From Tropicimonas isoalkanivorans (GTDB lineage: Bacteria; Pseudomonadota; Alphaproteobacteria; Rhodobacterales; Rhodobacteraceae), in assembly GCF_900112335.1 (NCBI RefSeq), contig NZ_FOLG01000006.1:1-64000 (forward strand): 64,000 nucleotides of DNA, given 5' to 3'. Below the pieces are notes generated by a model that was not told the DNA's origin, made no database searches, and worked only from the letters and a program-made list of their open reading frames with translations. Below, in pieces: positions 16,893 through 26,182 of the stretch (position 1 is its first letter; each line of letters begins with the position of its first letter). The position numbers were made by a program, and so were the translations under genes.

Positions 16893-17425
16893 TCTGTCAT
16901 TCCGTCGTTGTGATCGTTGGTGTCGGCGAGCCCGCGCAGTTGGGACAGGGCGAACCGCCCCGGCGCGCCGAACATTTTCGCCACGTCCTCCGCGATGGAG
17001 CCCTCCACGTCGTCAAGGGCGTTGCGCAAGGTGACAACCGCCTCCGTGTCGCCAGAGATGACGAGTTCGCGCGAGAAAAAGATCGCGTCTCCGTCTACAT
17101 CTGCATCCAACAGCCGGAGGAGCGTAAAGACATCACCGGCGATATGGGCCCGGTGTGGCGGCAGGCGGTCCTTCCGCACCGCCCGAAGCAAGAGCGCCCG
17201 CGGGTTTGGCCGTAGATGCAACGCCAGCGGCAGGTCCGTCAGGTCGATGACGAAATCGGTCCGTTGGTGCGGACCGAGCCGATCGAAGAGTTCCGGGTGC
17301 AGGCGGGCGACGCGACGCACGATCCGGTAGAGCACCGGTTGCAGCGGCAGGAGCGGGACGGGCAGGTCGGCAAGGGCCGGCAGCGGCCAGGGGCGGCGGG
17401 ATGTCTCGAGATCGGATGTCAACAT
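16889..17425 (-). CDS. ubiT: UbiT, SCP2-domain lipid-binding protein
   Basis: 178 aa protein with an SCP2 sterol-carrier fold. In oxygen-independent ubiquinone synthesis UbiT is the accessory factor that binds quinone precursors, the counterpart of UbiJ. Visible hallmarks are FVIDLTDLPLALHLRPNPRA and DVFTLLRLLDADVDGDAIFFSRELVISGDTEAV, an SCP2 core with the glycine/aspartate turn GDTEAV. I start at MLTSDLET; the longer upstream frame is proline/glycine-rich and unlike the family. It overlaps ubiU by ATGA, so the genes are coupled. Presence of the trio implies quinone synthesis under anoxia. Confidence 0.88.
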   Translation of the reverse strand: MLTSDLETSRRPWPLPALADLPVPLLPLQPVLYRIVRRVARLHPELFDRLGPHQRTDFVIDLTDLPLALHLRPNPRALLLRAVRKDRLPPHRAHIAGDVFTLLRLLDADVDGDAIFFSRELVISGDTEAVVTLRNALDDVEGSIAEDVAKMFGAPGRFALSQLRGLADTNDHNDGMTE

Positions 17426-17578
17426 AAAGCGCAGGTACCACAATGGGTTGGGCGGAGCCGCTGGGGCGCCCGCCGTACCGTGCGGGGGCGTTCCACGACA
17501 GGTCCGATCTACGCCTCCACTCCCGGGGGAACAATGGACAAGATGTATCAGCAAGGGGGTTTGCCAATAGGCGCGGGG

Positions 17579-18025
17579 TTACGCGGCCTTCTCTGCCTCG
17601 ACAAATGCATCCGCCGCGGCTTCGAAAGCCAGGAGGATGGAGGCATGGCGGTTCTTGAACTCCCGCGCGGGCAGAAGCACTTCCAGATCCGTGAACGGCG
17701 CGTCGGGCACGGGGCCATCCTGCCGCAGCATCGCCGAAAGCTGATCCCGCGCGCGCTCGATGTCCGCCCGACCGCAGCCGATGACATGCGCTCCCAGAAC
17801 CGACGCCGATGCCTGCCCAAGCGCGCACGCCTTCACGTCCTGCGCGAAATCGACGATACGGCCTTCGCGCACCAACAGGTCGACCGTGACCGTCGAGCCG
17901 CACAACGGCGCCCGCTTGCGCACGGTGGCAGTCGGCCGGTCCAACCGGCCCAGATGCGGGATGTCAGCGGCCAAGCTCAGGATACGTCCTGAATAAAGCT
18001 TGACGAGATCGAGATCGCTGGCCAT
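17579..18025 (-). CDS. NifU-like iron-sulfur cluster scaffold protein, third cysteine replaced
   Basis: 148 aa IscU/NifU N-terminal-like protein (COG0822 type). The first two cluster cysteines are present: Cys42 in APLCGSTV and Cys67 in KACALGQASAS. Where IscU has the third cysteine, in a context like HCSxLA, this protein has Ala128 in NRHASILLAFEA. Another cysteine, Cys84 (VIGCGRA), might contribute. It may thus be a carrier or paralogous scaffold rather than a full assembly scaffold. AGAGGAAAC precedes the ATG. It is divergent from hisI and lies upstream of the ubiTUV operon with a 153-base gap. Confidence 0.8.
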   Translation of the reverse strand: MASDLDLVKLYSGRILSLAADIPHLGRLDRPTATVRKRAPLCGSTVTVDLLVREGRIVDFAQDVKACALGQASASVLGAHVIGCGRADIERARDQLSAMLRQDGPVPDAPFTDLEVLLPAREFKNRHASILLAFEAAADAFVEAEKAA

Positions 18026-18092
18026 GTCGTTTCCTCTGACGCGCGTATCCCAATAGATAATCCCCGACGCGCGAAATGCAAAGGAGCATCCT

Positions 18093-18452
18093 ATGGCCTT
18101 TGATCCGCAGAGCCTGCGCTTCAACGCACAGGGGTTGATCCCCGCGATCGCACAGCAGGACGGTACCGGGGAGGTGCTTATGATGGCGTGGATGAACGCC
18201 GAGGCTGTAACGAAGACGCTTGAGTCTGGTCGCGTAACCTACTGGTCCCGCTCCCGCAAATCGTTCTGGGTGAAGGGTGAAACCTCAGGCCACGTCCAGG
18301 AACTCGTGGAGATGCGCGTGGACTGCGACCGTGATTGCTTGCTGCTCATCGTCCGCCAGACGGGGCCGGCCTGTCACACCAATCGCCGGAGCTGCTTCTA
18401 CACCGCGGTGCAATCCGGCGAGGAAGTTGAAATCCTGACGCCAATCGATTGA
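18093..18452 (+). CDS. hisI: Phosphoribosyl-AMP cyclohydrolase (histidine biosynthesis)
   Basis: 119 aa stand-alone HisI that opens the adenine ring of phosphoribosyl-AMP, the third step of histidine synthesis. It shows EVLMMAWMNAEA, TYWSRSRKSFWVKGETSGHVQ, the metal-binding DCDRDCLLL segment (Cys-x3-Asp pattern) and QTGPACHTNRRSCFY with the conserved Cys/His zinc ligands. Length matches single-domain alphaproteobacterial enzymes; no fused HisE. AAAGGAG lies just upstream of the ATG. Confidence 0.96.
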   Translation: MAFDPQSLRFNAQGLIPAIAQQDGTGEVLMMAWMNAEAVTKTLESGRVTYWSRSRKSFWVKGETSGHVQELVEMRVDCDRDCLLLIVRQTGPACHTNRRSCFYTAVQSGEEVEILTPID

Positions 18453-18465
18453 CGTTTCAGAGTTT

Positions 18466-19326
18466 TCAGGGTGTCGTCAGGCCGACAATCTCTCGAATGT
18501 CGTGCGGCGAAAGCCCCTGATCGCGATAAGCTGAAATTGCCCGAGCGTCATCGCGTTTTGCCAGGCGTTTCCCGGTTTCGTCCCGGATCAGCTTGTGATG
18601 CTGATAGGCCGGCACCGGCAGGTCGAGCAGGCGCTGCAGGACGACATGGATGGCTGTCGCCTCGAACAGATCCTGACCGCGGACAACATGGGAGATGCCT
18701 TGCGCGGCATCATCTATCACCACGGACAGGTGGTAGGACGTGCCCATGTCGCGGCGCGCTAACACAATATCCCCGACGCAGTCGATAAGGTGCACAGCGG
18801 AGCAGGACACTCGGCCAGTTTCGCCGTCGGGTCCGCTGCCGTTCTCGTTAAACTCAATTTTATCAATAAACTGCACTGCCTTCCTCATGTCGAGGCGCAA
18901 TGCCTCGCCCGGGAGAGCGCCGATCCGATCGCCGTGACGGCAGGTACCGGGGTAAACGATGCCGTCGGGGCCTATGGGAGGGGCGCTGCCTTCCTGCGGC
19001 GCACTAGCGGCCTCCAGGATGTCGCGCCGGCGGCAGGAGCACGGGTAAAGCAGGCCGCGCTGCCAAAGGCGCTCCAACGCGGTCCGGTACACGTCGAGCC
19101 GTTCCGACTGACGCATCACCGGTACCGGCCAGTCGAGGCCGAGCCAGTGCAGGTCGTCATAGATCTGCGCCTCCCACTCCGGACGTGCGCGGCTCCGGTC
19201 AATGTCCTCAATCCGTAGGAGGAATTGCCCACCGGAGGCTTGTGCCAGCTCGTGTGCAAACATCGCCGAATAGGCGTGGCCAAGGTGCAGAGGTCCGGTG
19301 GGCGAAGGAGCGAAGCGCGTTCTCAC
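18466..19326 (-). CDS. gluQ: Glutamyl-Q tRNA(Asp) synthetase
   Basis: 286 aa paralogue of glutamyl-tRNA synthetase lacking the anticodon-binding domain; it attaches glutamate to queuosine in tRNA(Asp). The N-terminus has RFAPSPTGPLHLGHAYSA (HIGH motif HLGH) and the KMSKS-equivalent is KRLAKRD. Zinc-site residues are in LYPCSCRRRD and PGTCRHG, as expected for this group. It is convergent with hisI with only 13 bases between, and reads toward it from the Pmp3-like gene. Confidence 0.95.
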   Translation of the reverse strand: MRTRFAPSPTGPLHLGHAYSAMFAHELAQASGGQFLLRIEDIDRSRARPEWEAQIYDDLHWLGLDWPVPVMRQSERLDVYRTALERLWQRGLLYPCSCRRRDILEAASAPQEGSAPPIGPDGIVYPGTCRHGDRIGALPGEALRLDMRKAVQFIDKIEFNENGSGPDGETGRVSCSAVHLIDCVGDIVLARRDMGTSYHLSVVIDDAAQGISHVVRGQDLFEATAIHVVLQRLLDLPVPAYQHHKLIRDETGKRLAKRDDARAISAYRDQGLSPHDIREIVGLTTP

Positions 19327-19336
19327 GGGCGGGCGG

Positions 19337-19525
19337 TCACCCCGTGCGTTTCACGTTACTCTGGTGGATGATGAGCCACGCCAGGATGATGAACATCGGA
19401 TGGGTCAGCCCGCCGCTGAAGATGATGGCGGGCACCCAGATCAGAAAAACCACGATGGATGTGATCGGCCAGCCGGCGAGCAGGATTGACAGGGGCGGCA
19501 ACAGGATAGCGAGCAGGTAGTTCAT
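19337..19525 (-). CDS. Small Pmp3/YqaE-like hydrophobic membrane protein
   Basis: 62 aa peptide with two membrane-spanning helices (about 3-20 and 24-52). The N-terminal LLAILLPPLSILLAG matches the LLAxLLPPL signature of the Pmp3/YqaE family, small stress-linked membrane proteins that affect membrane potential. It lies 10 bases upstream of gluQ on the same strand, and downstream of trmFO, so the three may be cotranscribed. Function in bacteria is not settled. Confidence 0.75.
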   Translation of the reverse strand: MNYLLAILLPPLSILLAGWPITSIVVFLIWVPAIIFSGGLTHPMFIILAWLIIHQSNVKRTG

Positions 19526-19541
19526 CGATGGGTCCTTCCAG

Positions 19542-20909
19542 TCAGTCTGCCGTGGCGGGCTGGGGCTCGAACGAGGTCAGCCACTCGCGCCAGGCGGCCT
19601 TGGCACGGTCTGTATAGATTTTGTAGCGCTCCTTGCGCCCCTTGCGACCGCCTCGGGCCTCGACAGGTCGAAAAAGTCCGAAATTGACGTTCATCGGCTG
19701 GAACGTCTTGGCGTCCGCCCCGCCGGTGATGTGGCTGAGCAGCGCCCCCATGGCGGTGTCTTCAGGCACCTGTGGCAGCGTGCGCCCCTGAACCTCTGCC
19801 GCGGCCATGCGCCCGGCAAGCAGGCCCATCGCAGCGCTCTCCACGTAGCCCTCGACACCGGTGATCTGGCCGGCAAATCGAATGTGTGGCTTCGAGCGGA
19901 GGCGCATTTGCGCGTCGAGCAGCGTGGGCGAATTGATGAAGGTGTTGCGATGGATCCCGCCGAGCCGGGCGAAGCGTGCATTCTCCAGCCCCGGAATCAT
20001 CCGAAACACCCGGGTCTGCGCCCCGTGCTTCATCTTCGTCTGGAACCCGACGATATTATAAAGCGTGCCCAATGCGTTATCACGGCGCAGTTGAACCACT
20101 GCGCAAGCTTTCTCGTCCGGCTTGTGGCTGTTCGTCAGCCCCACGGGCTTCATCGGGCCATGCCGCAATGTCTCCCGCCCGCGCTCCGCCATGACCTCGA
20201 TCGGGAGGCAGCCGTCAAAATACTGCGCCGTCTCCCCGGGGCGGAACTCAGTTTTCTCGGCATCCAGCAGCGCGTCGATAAAGGTGTCGTATTGCTCGCG
20301 CGTCATCGGGCAGTTGAGATAGGCCGTGCGCTCTTCCTCCGTCTCGCCCTTGTCGTAGCGGGACTGCATCCAGGCAACGTCCATATCGACGGAATTGAAA
20401 TGGACGATGGGGGCGATGGCGTCGAAGAAGGCAAGGCTCTGTTGACCGGTTTCGGCGGCAATGGCTTCGGCGAGCGCTCCAGAAGTCAATGGGCCCGTTG
20501 CGATGATAACAGGGCCGGCGTCGGGGCCGGGCAGGGCGGCGATCTCGTCTTCGACCACCTCAATCAGTGGATGCGACCGCAGCCGGCGTGTGATTTCCTC
20601 GGCGAACGCCTCCCTGTCGACGGCCAGCGCTCCACCCGCGGGCAGGGCGTGGGTGTCGGCGGTGGAGATGATTAGGCCACCAGCCGCACGCATCTCCCAA
20701 TGCAACAGACCCACGGCGTTGTTCTCGTCGTCGTCGGACCGGAAGGAGTTGGAGCAGACCATCTCCGCGAGATTGCCCGTGCGGTGGGCGAACGTGCCAA
20801 CCTTGGGCCGCATCTCGTGGAGCACCACGGGCACGCCGGCCTGCGCGGCCTGCCATGCGGCTTCGGAACCGGCCATGCCGCCGCCAACGATGTGAATTGC
20901 GCGTTTCAT
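19542..20909 (-). CDS. trmFO: tRNA (uracil-54-C5)-methyltransferase, folate/FAD-dependent
   Basis: 455 aa flavoprotein that makes ribothymidine 54 in tRNA with methylene-tetrahydrofolate as carbon donor. The dinucleotide-binding motif is [34 protein letters not shown] contains the conserved Cys region, and [16 protein letters not shown] is the C-terminal FAD contact seen in TrmFO/GidA. Full length for the family. Its presence instead of a TrmA-type enzyme is typical of many alphaproteobacteria. Confidence 0.97.
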   Translation of the reverse strand: MKRAIHIVGGGMAGSEAAWQAAQAGVPVVLHEMRPKVGTFAHRTGNLAEMVCSNSFRSDDDENNAVGLLHWEMRAAGGLIISTADTHALPAGGALAVDREAFAEEITRRLRSHPLIEVVEDEIAALPGPDAGPVIIATGPLTSGALAEAIAAETGQQSLAFFDAIAPIVHFNSVDMDVAWMQSRYDKGETEEERTAYLNCPMTREQYDTFIDALLDAEKTEFRPGETAQYFDGCLPIEVMAERGRETLRHGPMKPVGLTNSHKPDEKACAVVQLRRDNALGTLYNIVGFQTKMKHGAQTRVFRMIPGLENARFARLGGIHRNTFINSPTLLDAQMRLRSKPHIRFAGQITGVEGYVESAAMGLLAGRMAAAEVQGRTLPQVPEDTAMGALLSHITGGADAKTFQPMNVNFGLFRPVEARGGRKGRKERYKIYTDRAKAAWREWLTSFEPQPATAD

Positions 20910-20976
20910 GGGGGCGATCTAGGGGATCGCGCGCTCGTTTGGAAGAAGCCCGAAAAAAGAAAGTGGAATTTCGCGC

Positions 20977-21603
20977 TCAGTTCGACCGCGCAATCTCGAA
21001 TTCTTCACGGAAGATGTCCTCGAGCTCCTCAACCGAAACCGGCTGTCGCAAGTGCGACCCGCGAACTTCGGGGGGCTTCCTGCGGCTCCGGGCCGGGGGG
21101 GCAGTCGGCGTTTCGGGGACGACGACGGTGGGCGGTTCTGCCTGCCGGCGGACTGGCGTGCGTTTCGCGTAGTTTCGCGGATCGGTTTCGGCGTAGGTCA
21201 GGATGAGGGCAGCGATCAGGGCAAGGTCGCGCCAGAACCCGCCGAGCTCGCTCGCCATTCCCAGTTCGAGCATTTTGACGTAGCTCGAACAGAATGTGAG
21301 GATACCCAGGGTGAGCGCCGCGCCGCGCAACCACACGCCGATCATCACGAGATAGGCCAGGGCAAAGACAAGCGCACCGCCAGCCAGACGCGCCGCGTCG
21401 ATCGGAATGAAATGGGCGAACAGGGGTGTCAGATCCGTGCCGGGAATAATGCCGATTGCGCCCGCCAGGAAATAGGACGCAATTACAATACGGAGCATAT
21501 TCTGCACCGCGGAACTCAGAACCACTCTGTCCCTCGTAATGAAATACATAGGCTTGGCCCTGCGTTGCGCCGCTTTCGGGGCATCTAGCGAGCTGTCTTT
21601 CAT
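20977..21603 (-). CDS. DoxX-like membrane protein with a proline-rich cytoplasmic tail
   Basis: 208 aa integral membrane protein. Four hydrophobic helices (about 32-52, 60-80, 85-105 and 115-135) and the short loop pattern resemble the DoxX/DoxD group of quinone-related or redox membrane proteins. After the last helix comes a long tail of about 70 residues rich in Pro and Arg (VVVPETPTAPPARSRRKPPE) ending in an acidic amphipathic stretch (VEELEDIFREEFE). I chose the ATG at 21603; a TTG seven codons upstream is possible. Function is unknown. Confidence 0.62.
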   Translation of the reverse strand: MKDSSLDAPKAAQRRAKPMYFITRDRVVLSSAVQNMLRIVIASYFLAGAIGIIPGTDLTPLFAHFIPIDAARLAGGALVFALAYLVMIGVWLRGAALTLGILTFCSSYVKMLELGMASELGGFWRDLALIAALILTYAETDPRNYAKRTPVRRQAEPPTVVVPETPTAPPARSRRKPPEVRGSHLRQPVSVEELEDIFREEFEIARSN

Positions 21604-21792
21604 GCAGCAATCCCCTGACGACAATTCCGGCTCTCTGGGCAGAATCGTGCCGAACTACGGCTAACAGAGGGTTAAAAAGGGGAAATAAAGGTGAATGAAT
21701 GTGTTCACATCCGGCGACAGATTGTTTCCATGTGGCCAGATAATGGCGGGGCAGGCCGCCTGTCTCACAAGGACATGGGCCTGCCCCGATGC

Positions 21793-21820
21793 AATTGGGG
21801 ACACATTGGCGCCCCCAATT
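21793..21820 (-). terminator. Possible hairpin downstream of gyrA
   Basis: AATTGGGG and CCCCAATT arms with a loop of about 12 bases lie 12 bases beyond the gyrA stop codon. There is no clear T-run, so it is a weak terminator candidate. Confidence 0.4.
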
Positions 21821-21832
21821 TGGCAGATTCAA

Positions 21833-24601
21833 TCAATCCTCGGCATGCTCGCCGTCGCTGTCTTCCAGCGCTTCGGACTCCGCCCCCTGTTCAGCAATGC
21901 GGGCGACCGAAACCACTTTCTCTCCCTCGGCGGTGTCGAAGACGCGCACCCCCCCGGCTGTGCGAGAGCGGAAAGAGATGCCCTCAACCGGGCATCGGAT
22001 CGACTGGCCGGTGGATGTGGCTAGCATGATTTGGTCATCCGGATCGACCGGGAAGCAGGCCACCAGCGGGCCGCCCCTCATGGCACGGTCCATGGCCGTC
22101 ACGCCGATGCCGCCGCGGCCGCGCACGGGGTAGTCGTGGCTCGAGCTGATCTTGCCTGAGCCGCCGGAGGTGATGGTCAGGATGAGATCCTCGGCCGCCG
22201 ACATCTCGGCGTATCGCTCCGGGGAGAGCTGCCCGGCTTCCACCTCGACCTCGTCCTCATCGACCTCGGCTTCCTCGGTGGCACCGGCAACCAGGCGACG
22301 CTGTTTGAGGTAGGCCGCGCGCTCCTGCGGGCTGGCCTCGAAATGGCGAATGACCGACATGGAGACGACGCGGTCCCCATTGTTCAGGCGGATGCCCCTT
22401 ACGCCCACGGACGCACGACTGTTGAAAACGCGAACGTCGGTTGTGGGGAACCTGATCGCGCGGCCGGAATCCGTGACGAGCATGATGTCGTCCTCTTCCG
22501 AACAGATGCGCGCGTTGATGAGGTGGGTGTCCTCATGCTCGCCCTCGAATTTCATCGCGATCTTGCCGTTGCGCATGACGTTGGTGAAATCCGACAGTCG
22601 ATTGCGCCGGACGGTGCCCGCGTCGGTGGCAAAGACGATCTGAAGGTCGCCCCAGGCATCTTCCGGCCGATCCACCGGCATGATGGCGGCGATGGAGACG
22701 CCCGTGGGGATCGGCAGGATATTGACGATGGCCTTGCCGCGGGCGCCGCGCCCTCCGGAGGGCAGGCGCCACGTCTTGAGCTTGTAAGCCATTCCATCGG
22801 TGGTGAAGAACAGAAGCTGCGTGTGGGTGTTTGCGACGAACAGGGTCGTGACCACGTCGTCGTCCTTGAGCCCGCCACCAGACAGACCCTTGCCACCCCG
22901 CCGCTGGGAGCGGAAGTCGCTAAGCGGCGTGCGCTTGATGTAGCCGGACTGGGTGACCGTTACCACCATGTCTTCGCGCTCGATGAGGTCCTCGTCCTCC
23001 ATGTCGCCGGCCCATTCCGCAATTTCGGTGCGGCGCGGTACAGCGAAGAGCTCTTTCACTTCCTTCAGCTCGTCGGCGATGATCCCCATGATCCGGTCCC
23101 GGGAACGCAGGATCGCGAGGTACTCCAGGATCTTGCCCGCCAACTCCTCCAACTCGTCGGTGACTTCCTTCACGCCCATCGCGGTGAGCCGCTGGAGACG
23201 CAAGTCTAGGATGGCACGGGCCTGGGTTTCGGACAGGTTGTAGGTCCCGTCCTCGTTCATCTTGTGGGTCGGATCGTCGATCAGCCGGATGTAGTCGGCA
23301 ATATCTTCTGCCGGCCAGCGGCGGGTCATCAGCCGTTCGCGGGCCTCAGCGGGGTCGGCGGAGCTTCGGATCGTCGCGACGACCTCGTCCACGTTCGAGA
23401 CCGCGACGGCGAGTCCGCAGAGGATATGGCTGCGTTCCCGTGCCTTGCGGAGTTCGTACGCGGTGCGCCGCGCCACGACTTCCTCGCGGAAGTCGATGAA
23501 GGCGGTCAGGAACTGGCGCAGGGTAAGCTGCTCCGGCCGGCCGCCGTTGAGCGCCAGCATGTTGCAGCCGAAGGACGTCTGCATCGGTGTAAAGCGGTAA
23601 AGCTGGTTCAGCACCACGTCCGGTGTCGCGTCGCGTTTCAGTTCGACCACGACGCGCACGCCGATGCGGTCCGACTCGTCCTGAACGTGGGCGATGCCCT
23701 CGATCTTCTTGTCGCGGGCCATCTCGGCGATCTTCTCGATCATCGTGGCCTTGTTCACCTGGTAGGGGATCTCGTCCACCACGATGGCATAGCGGTCTTT
23801 GCGGATTTCCTCGATGCGGGTCTTTGCCCGCAGAATGACGGAGCCGCGCCCTTCCATATACGCCTTCCGCGCGCCGGAACGGCCGAGCATCACGCCGCCG
23901 GTCGGAAAATCGGGGCCAGGGACGTATTCGATCAGGTCCTCGGTCGACAGGTCCGGGTCTTCGATCAGGGCAAGCGTCGCGTCCACCACCTCGCCCAGAT
24001 TGTGCGGCGGAATATTCGTGGCCATGCCAACGGCGATACCGCCGGCGCCGTTGACCAGCATGTTGGGGAACCGCGCCGGCAGGACGGTGGGTTCCCTGTC
24101 CTTGCCGTCGTAGTTGTCCTGAAAATCGACCGTGTCCTTGTCGATGTCGGCCAGCAGGAAGGCGGCGGGTTTGTCCATCCGCACTTCGGTGTAGCGCATG
24201 GCTGCGGCCTGATCGCCGTCCATCGAGCCGAAGTTGCCTTGGCCGTCCAGCAGCGGCAGGGACATGGAGAAGTCCTGCGCCATCCGCACCAGCGCGTCAT
24301 AGATCGCAGAGTCGCCGTGGGGGTGGTATTTCCCCATCGTGTCGCCAACCGGACGGGCCGACTTGCGATAGGGCTTGTCGTGCGTGTTTCCGGTCTCGTG
24401 CATCGCGTAGAGGATGCGCCGGTGCACCGGTTTCAATCCGTCGCGAAGGTCCGGAATCGCGCGCGCAACGATCACGCTCATGGCGTAATCGAGGTAGGAG
24501 GTCTTCATCTCCTCCGCGATGTCGATCGTCGGCCCGTCGTAGGTCGGGCGTTCCGGGCGGGCTTCTTCTTCGTTTTCAGGGGGTTCGGGTGTATCGGTCA
24601 T
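21833..24601 (-). CDS. gyrA: DNA gyrase subunit A
   Basis: 922 aa type II topoisomerase subunit that cleaves and religates DNA during negative supercoiling. The N-terminal breakage domain includes [33 protein letters not shown]; the quinolone-resistance region reads [17 protein letters not shown] with the wild-type Ser and Asp. The catalytic Tyr lies in the [10 protein letters not shown] segment. The C-terminal beta-pinwheel includes the GyrA-box-like [10 protein letters not shown], which separates gyrase from Topo IV ParC. A highly acidic insertion ([18 protein letters not shown]) lies late in the C-terminal domain. I start at MTDTPEPP; the N-terminal 30 residues are acidic and proline-rich. 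Confidence 0.97.
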   Translation of the reverse strand: MTDTPEPPENEEEARPERPTYDGPTIDIAEEMKTSYLDYAMSVIVARAIPDLRDGLKPVHRRILYAMHETGNTHDKPYRKSARPVGDTMGKYHPHGDSAIYDALVRMAQDFSMSLPLLDGQGNFGSMDGDQAAAMRYTEVRMDKPAAFLLADIDKDTVDFQDNYDGKDREPTVLPARFPNMLVNGAGGIAVGMATNIPPHNLGEVVDATLALIEDPDLSTEDLIEYVPGPDFPTGGVMLGRSGARKAYMEGRGSVILRAKTRIEEIRKDRYAIVVDEIPYQVNKATMIEKIAEMARDKKIEGIAHVQDESDRIGVRVVVELKRDATPDVVLNQLYRFTPMQTSFGCNMLALNGGRPEQLTLRQFLTAFIDFREEVVARRTAYELRKARERSHILCGLAVAVSNVDEVVATIRSSADPAEARERLMTRRWPAEDIADYIRLIDDPTHKMNEDGTYNLSETQARAILDLRLQRLTAMGVKEVTDELEELAGKILEYLAILRSRDRIMGIIADELKEVKELFAVPRRTEIAEWAGDMEDEDLIEREDMVVTVTQSGYIKRTPLSDFRSQRRGGKGLSGGGLKDDDVVTTLFVANTHTQLLFFTTDGMAYKLKTWRLPSGGRGARGKAIVNILPIPTGVSIAAIMPVDRPEDAWGDLQIVFATDAGTVRRNRLSDFTNVMRNGKIAMKFEGEHEDTHLINARICSEEDDIMLVTDSGRAIRFPTTDVRVFNSRASVGVRGIRLNNGDRVVSMSVIRHFEASPQERAAYLKQRRLVAGATEEAEVDEDEVEVEAGQLSPERYAEMSAAEDLILTITSGGSGKISSSHDYPVRGRGGIGVTAMDRAMRGGPLVACFPVDPDDQIMLATSTGQSIRCPVEGISFRSRTAGGVRVFDTAEGEKVVSVARIAEQGAESEALEDSDGEHAED

Positions 24602-24789
24602 TCTCTGCCTGCGATTTGGGCGCACCGCTATATTTTGTTGGCGCATCATAGCCGATCCGCGAGATCGGGTGCAATGGTCGCGGCGAAAAACCCTTGGCAG
24701 CCGGGGTGTCCCAGTGCCACCAGATTGTTTTCTTTGCCGAACGTATCGAAGGCGGCATCATTTATCCACAGGCGCGTTGCAGGAGCAAA

Positions 24790-25059
24790 ATGATGTCACG
24801 AGAAACAGAGTTGATGCTGGCCGGGTACGGGCTCACAACGGCGGAGATGTTCTATCGCATGCCGGATTACCAGAACGTCCTGAACACCTTCATCTGGCAG
24901 GATTACGACCTGGCACCGGATCACCCGAAGCTCTTCCGCTTCATCGAGTTCTGGCAGGAGGAGATCGAAGGGCCGCTGCATTCGGTTCGCTTCGTTCATC
25001 GCAAGCAGATCTCGCCCGGAGAATGGCGCAACGTTCGCGGCGAATTCATCCTGCATTGA
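24790..25059 (+). CDS. Usg family protein
   Basis: 89 aa small cytoplasmic protein of the Usg family, named for a conserved alphaproteobacterial gene found near the tryptophan genes in some species. Conserved text includes GYGLTTAEMFYRMPDY, FIWQDYDLAPDHPKL and GPLHSVRFVHRK. Two adjacent ATGs are possible; AGGAG lies 4 and 7 bases upstream, respectively. Divergent from gyrA with 188 bases between. The biochemical role is unknown. Confidence 0.85.
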   Translation: MMSRETELMLAGYGLTTAEMFYRMPDYQNVLNTFIWQDYDLAPDHPKLFRFIEFWQEEIEGPLHSVRFVHRKQISPGEWRNVRGEFILH

Positions 25060-25076
25060 CGGCACGGGCGCGCGCG

Positions 25077-25538
25077 TCAGGCCCGGCGCCACGCGAGCAG
25101 CCAAAGCACGATCAGCCCGAGCGACAGAAGCACGTTGTAGTTGGCGAAGCTGAGCCCGAGGATCGAATAGGAGATCTCGTCGCACTGCACCACGCCAACG
25201 GTAAAGTCCGTGCTCAGCAGGTCCTGCCCGGACAGCCCGGACAGGTCCTGTCCGCCGGTGCAGTCGGTCGGCCCGGCCCAGAGCTTCCGTTCGACCCCGC
25301 TGTGATAGATCGCCAGGCCAATGCTCACCGTGGCGACCAGCGCGCCGGCGGCAATCACAAGGCGTTTCGGCCAGATCAGCGCCAAGGCCGCCAGCACCAC
25401 CAGAATGGCGTGCGGCCAGCGCTGAAGGATGCAAAGGTGGCACGGCAGGATCGCCATCACGTATTGAAAGAAGAACGCTCCGGCCAAGCTCGCAACCGAG
25501 CCTGCAAGGGCGAGAGCAAGGGGCAGTCTGGGGCTCAC
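25077..25538 (-). CDS. dsbB: Disulfide bond formation protein B
   Basis: 153 aa four-helix inner membrane protein that reoxidises DsbA by passing electrons to quinone. The two periplasmic cysteine pairs are visible: CHLC in ILPCHLCILQRWP, and DCTGG with QCDE (TDC...VVQCDE) in the second loop. It starts with GTG, overlapping the stop codon of the DedA-like gene by four bases (GTGA), so the two are coupled. Confidence 0.93.
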   Translation of the reverse strand: MSPRLPLALALAGSVASLAGAFFFQYVMAILPCHLCILQRWPHAILVVLAALALIWPKRLVIAAGALVATVSIGLAIYHSGVERKLWAGPTDCTGGQDLSGLSGQDLLSTDFTVGVVQCDEISYSILGLSFANYNVLLSLGLIVLWLLAWRRA

Positions 25539-26137
25539 AGGTACCTCACCATGTAGGCGCCGCCGACGAGCAGCACGACGAACGCGGTCAGGACAAGTCC
25601 GAGCCGCTTCTCGATGAATTCACGCACCGGCGGGCCGAATTTCCACAGCAACGCCGCCACCAGGAAGAACCGTCCGCCCCGGGCGATGATCGAGGTTATC
25701 ATGAAGGTCCAGAAGGGCATCCCCGTCCAGCCGGACATGATGGTGATGACCTTGTAGGGGAACGGTGTCAGCCCAGCGATCAGCACGGCCCAGAAGCCGA
25801 AATCGTTAAACCGCGTGTTGAAGGCTTCCATCTTGTCTGCCTTGCCGAGGTGCTCCAGTATGGGTCGGCCCACCTGTTCGAAGGCAAAGGCGCCGATCGC
25901 ATATCCGAACATGCCCCCCAGCACGGACGCGACCATGGCCACCAGCGCAATACGGAAGGCGCGGTGGGGCGTGGCGAGGATCATGGGGATCATCAGCAGG
26001 TCCGGCGGGATCGGAAAGAAGGAGCTTTCGATAAATGCCACAGCCGCCAGAGCCCACATCGCGTGTTTTCCGGCTGCCAAGGAGATCGTCCAGTCGTAAA
26101 GTCCGCGTAGCAAGGGCCGAGATCCTGTTGTTACCAT
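25535..26137 (-). CDS. DedA/YqaA-family membrane protein (VTT domain)
   Basis: 200 aa inner membrane protein of the DedA/SNARE-associated superfamily, related to lipid scramblases and undecaprenyl-phosphate translocases. Visible motifs are FIESSFFPIPPDLLMIP (the conserved E-x-x-x-P-x-P re-entrant loop), LGGMFGYAIGAFAFEQVG (G-x-x-x-G-Y) and the second re-entrant segment IAGLTPFPYKVITIMSGW. I start at MVTTGSRP, giving normal length. Overlaps dsbB by four bases; both act on the envelope. Confidence 0.88.
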   Translation of the reverse strand: MVTTGSRPLLRGLYDWTISLAAGKHAMWALAAVAFIESSFFPIPPDLLMIPMILATPHRAFRIALVAMVASVLGGMFGYAIGAFAFEQVGRPILEHLGKADKMEAFNTRFNDFGFWAVLIAGLTPFPYKVITIMSGWTGMPFWTFMITSIIARGGRFFLVAALLWKFGPPVREFIEKRLGLVLTAFVVLLVGGAYMVRYL

Positions 26138-26182
26138 GTCGCAATCATCACGGGGCGGCCCCGGGGTCAAGGAGAGCGTAGA

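Noticed and set aside
17426-17578. Upstream extension of ubiT
   Set aside because: The extension is Pro/Gly/Ala-rich and not family-like; the ATG at 17425 gives the expected SCP2-domain length.
23264-24793. A 509-codon plus-strand frame opposite gyrA
   Set aside because: gyrA covers it with unmistakable gyrase motifs; the antisense text is low-complexity His/Gly/Val-rich.
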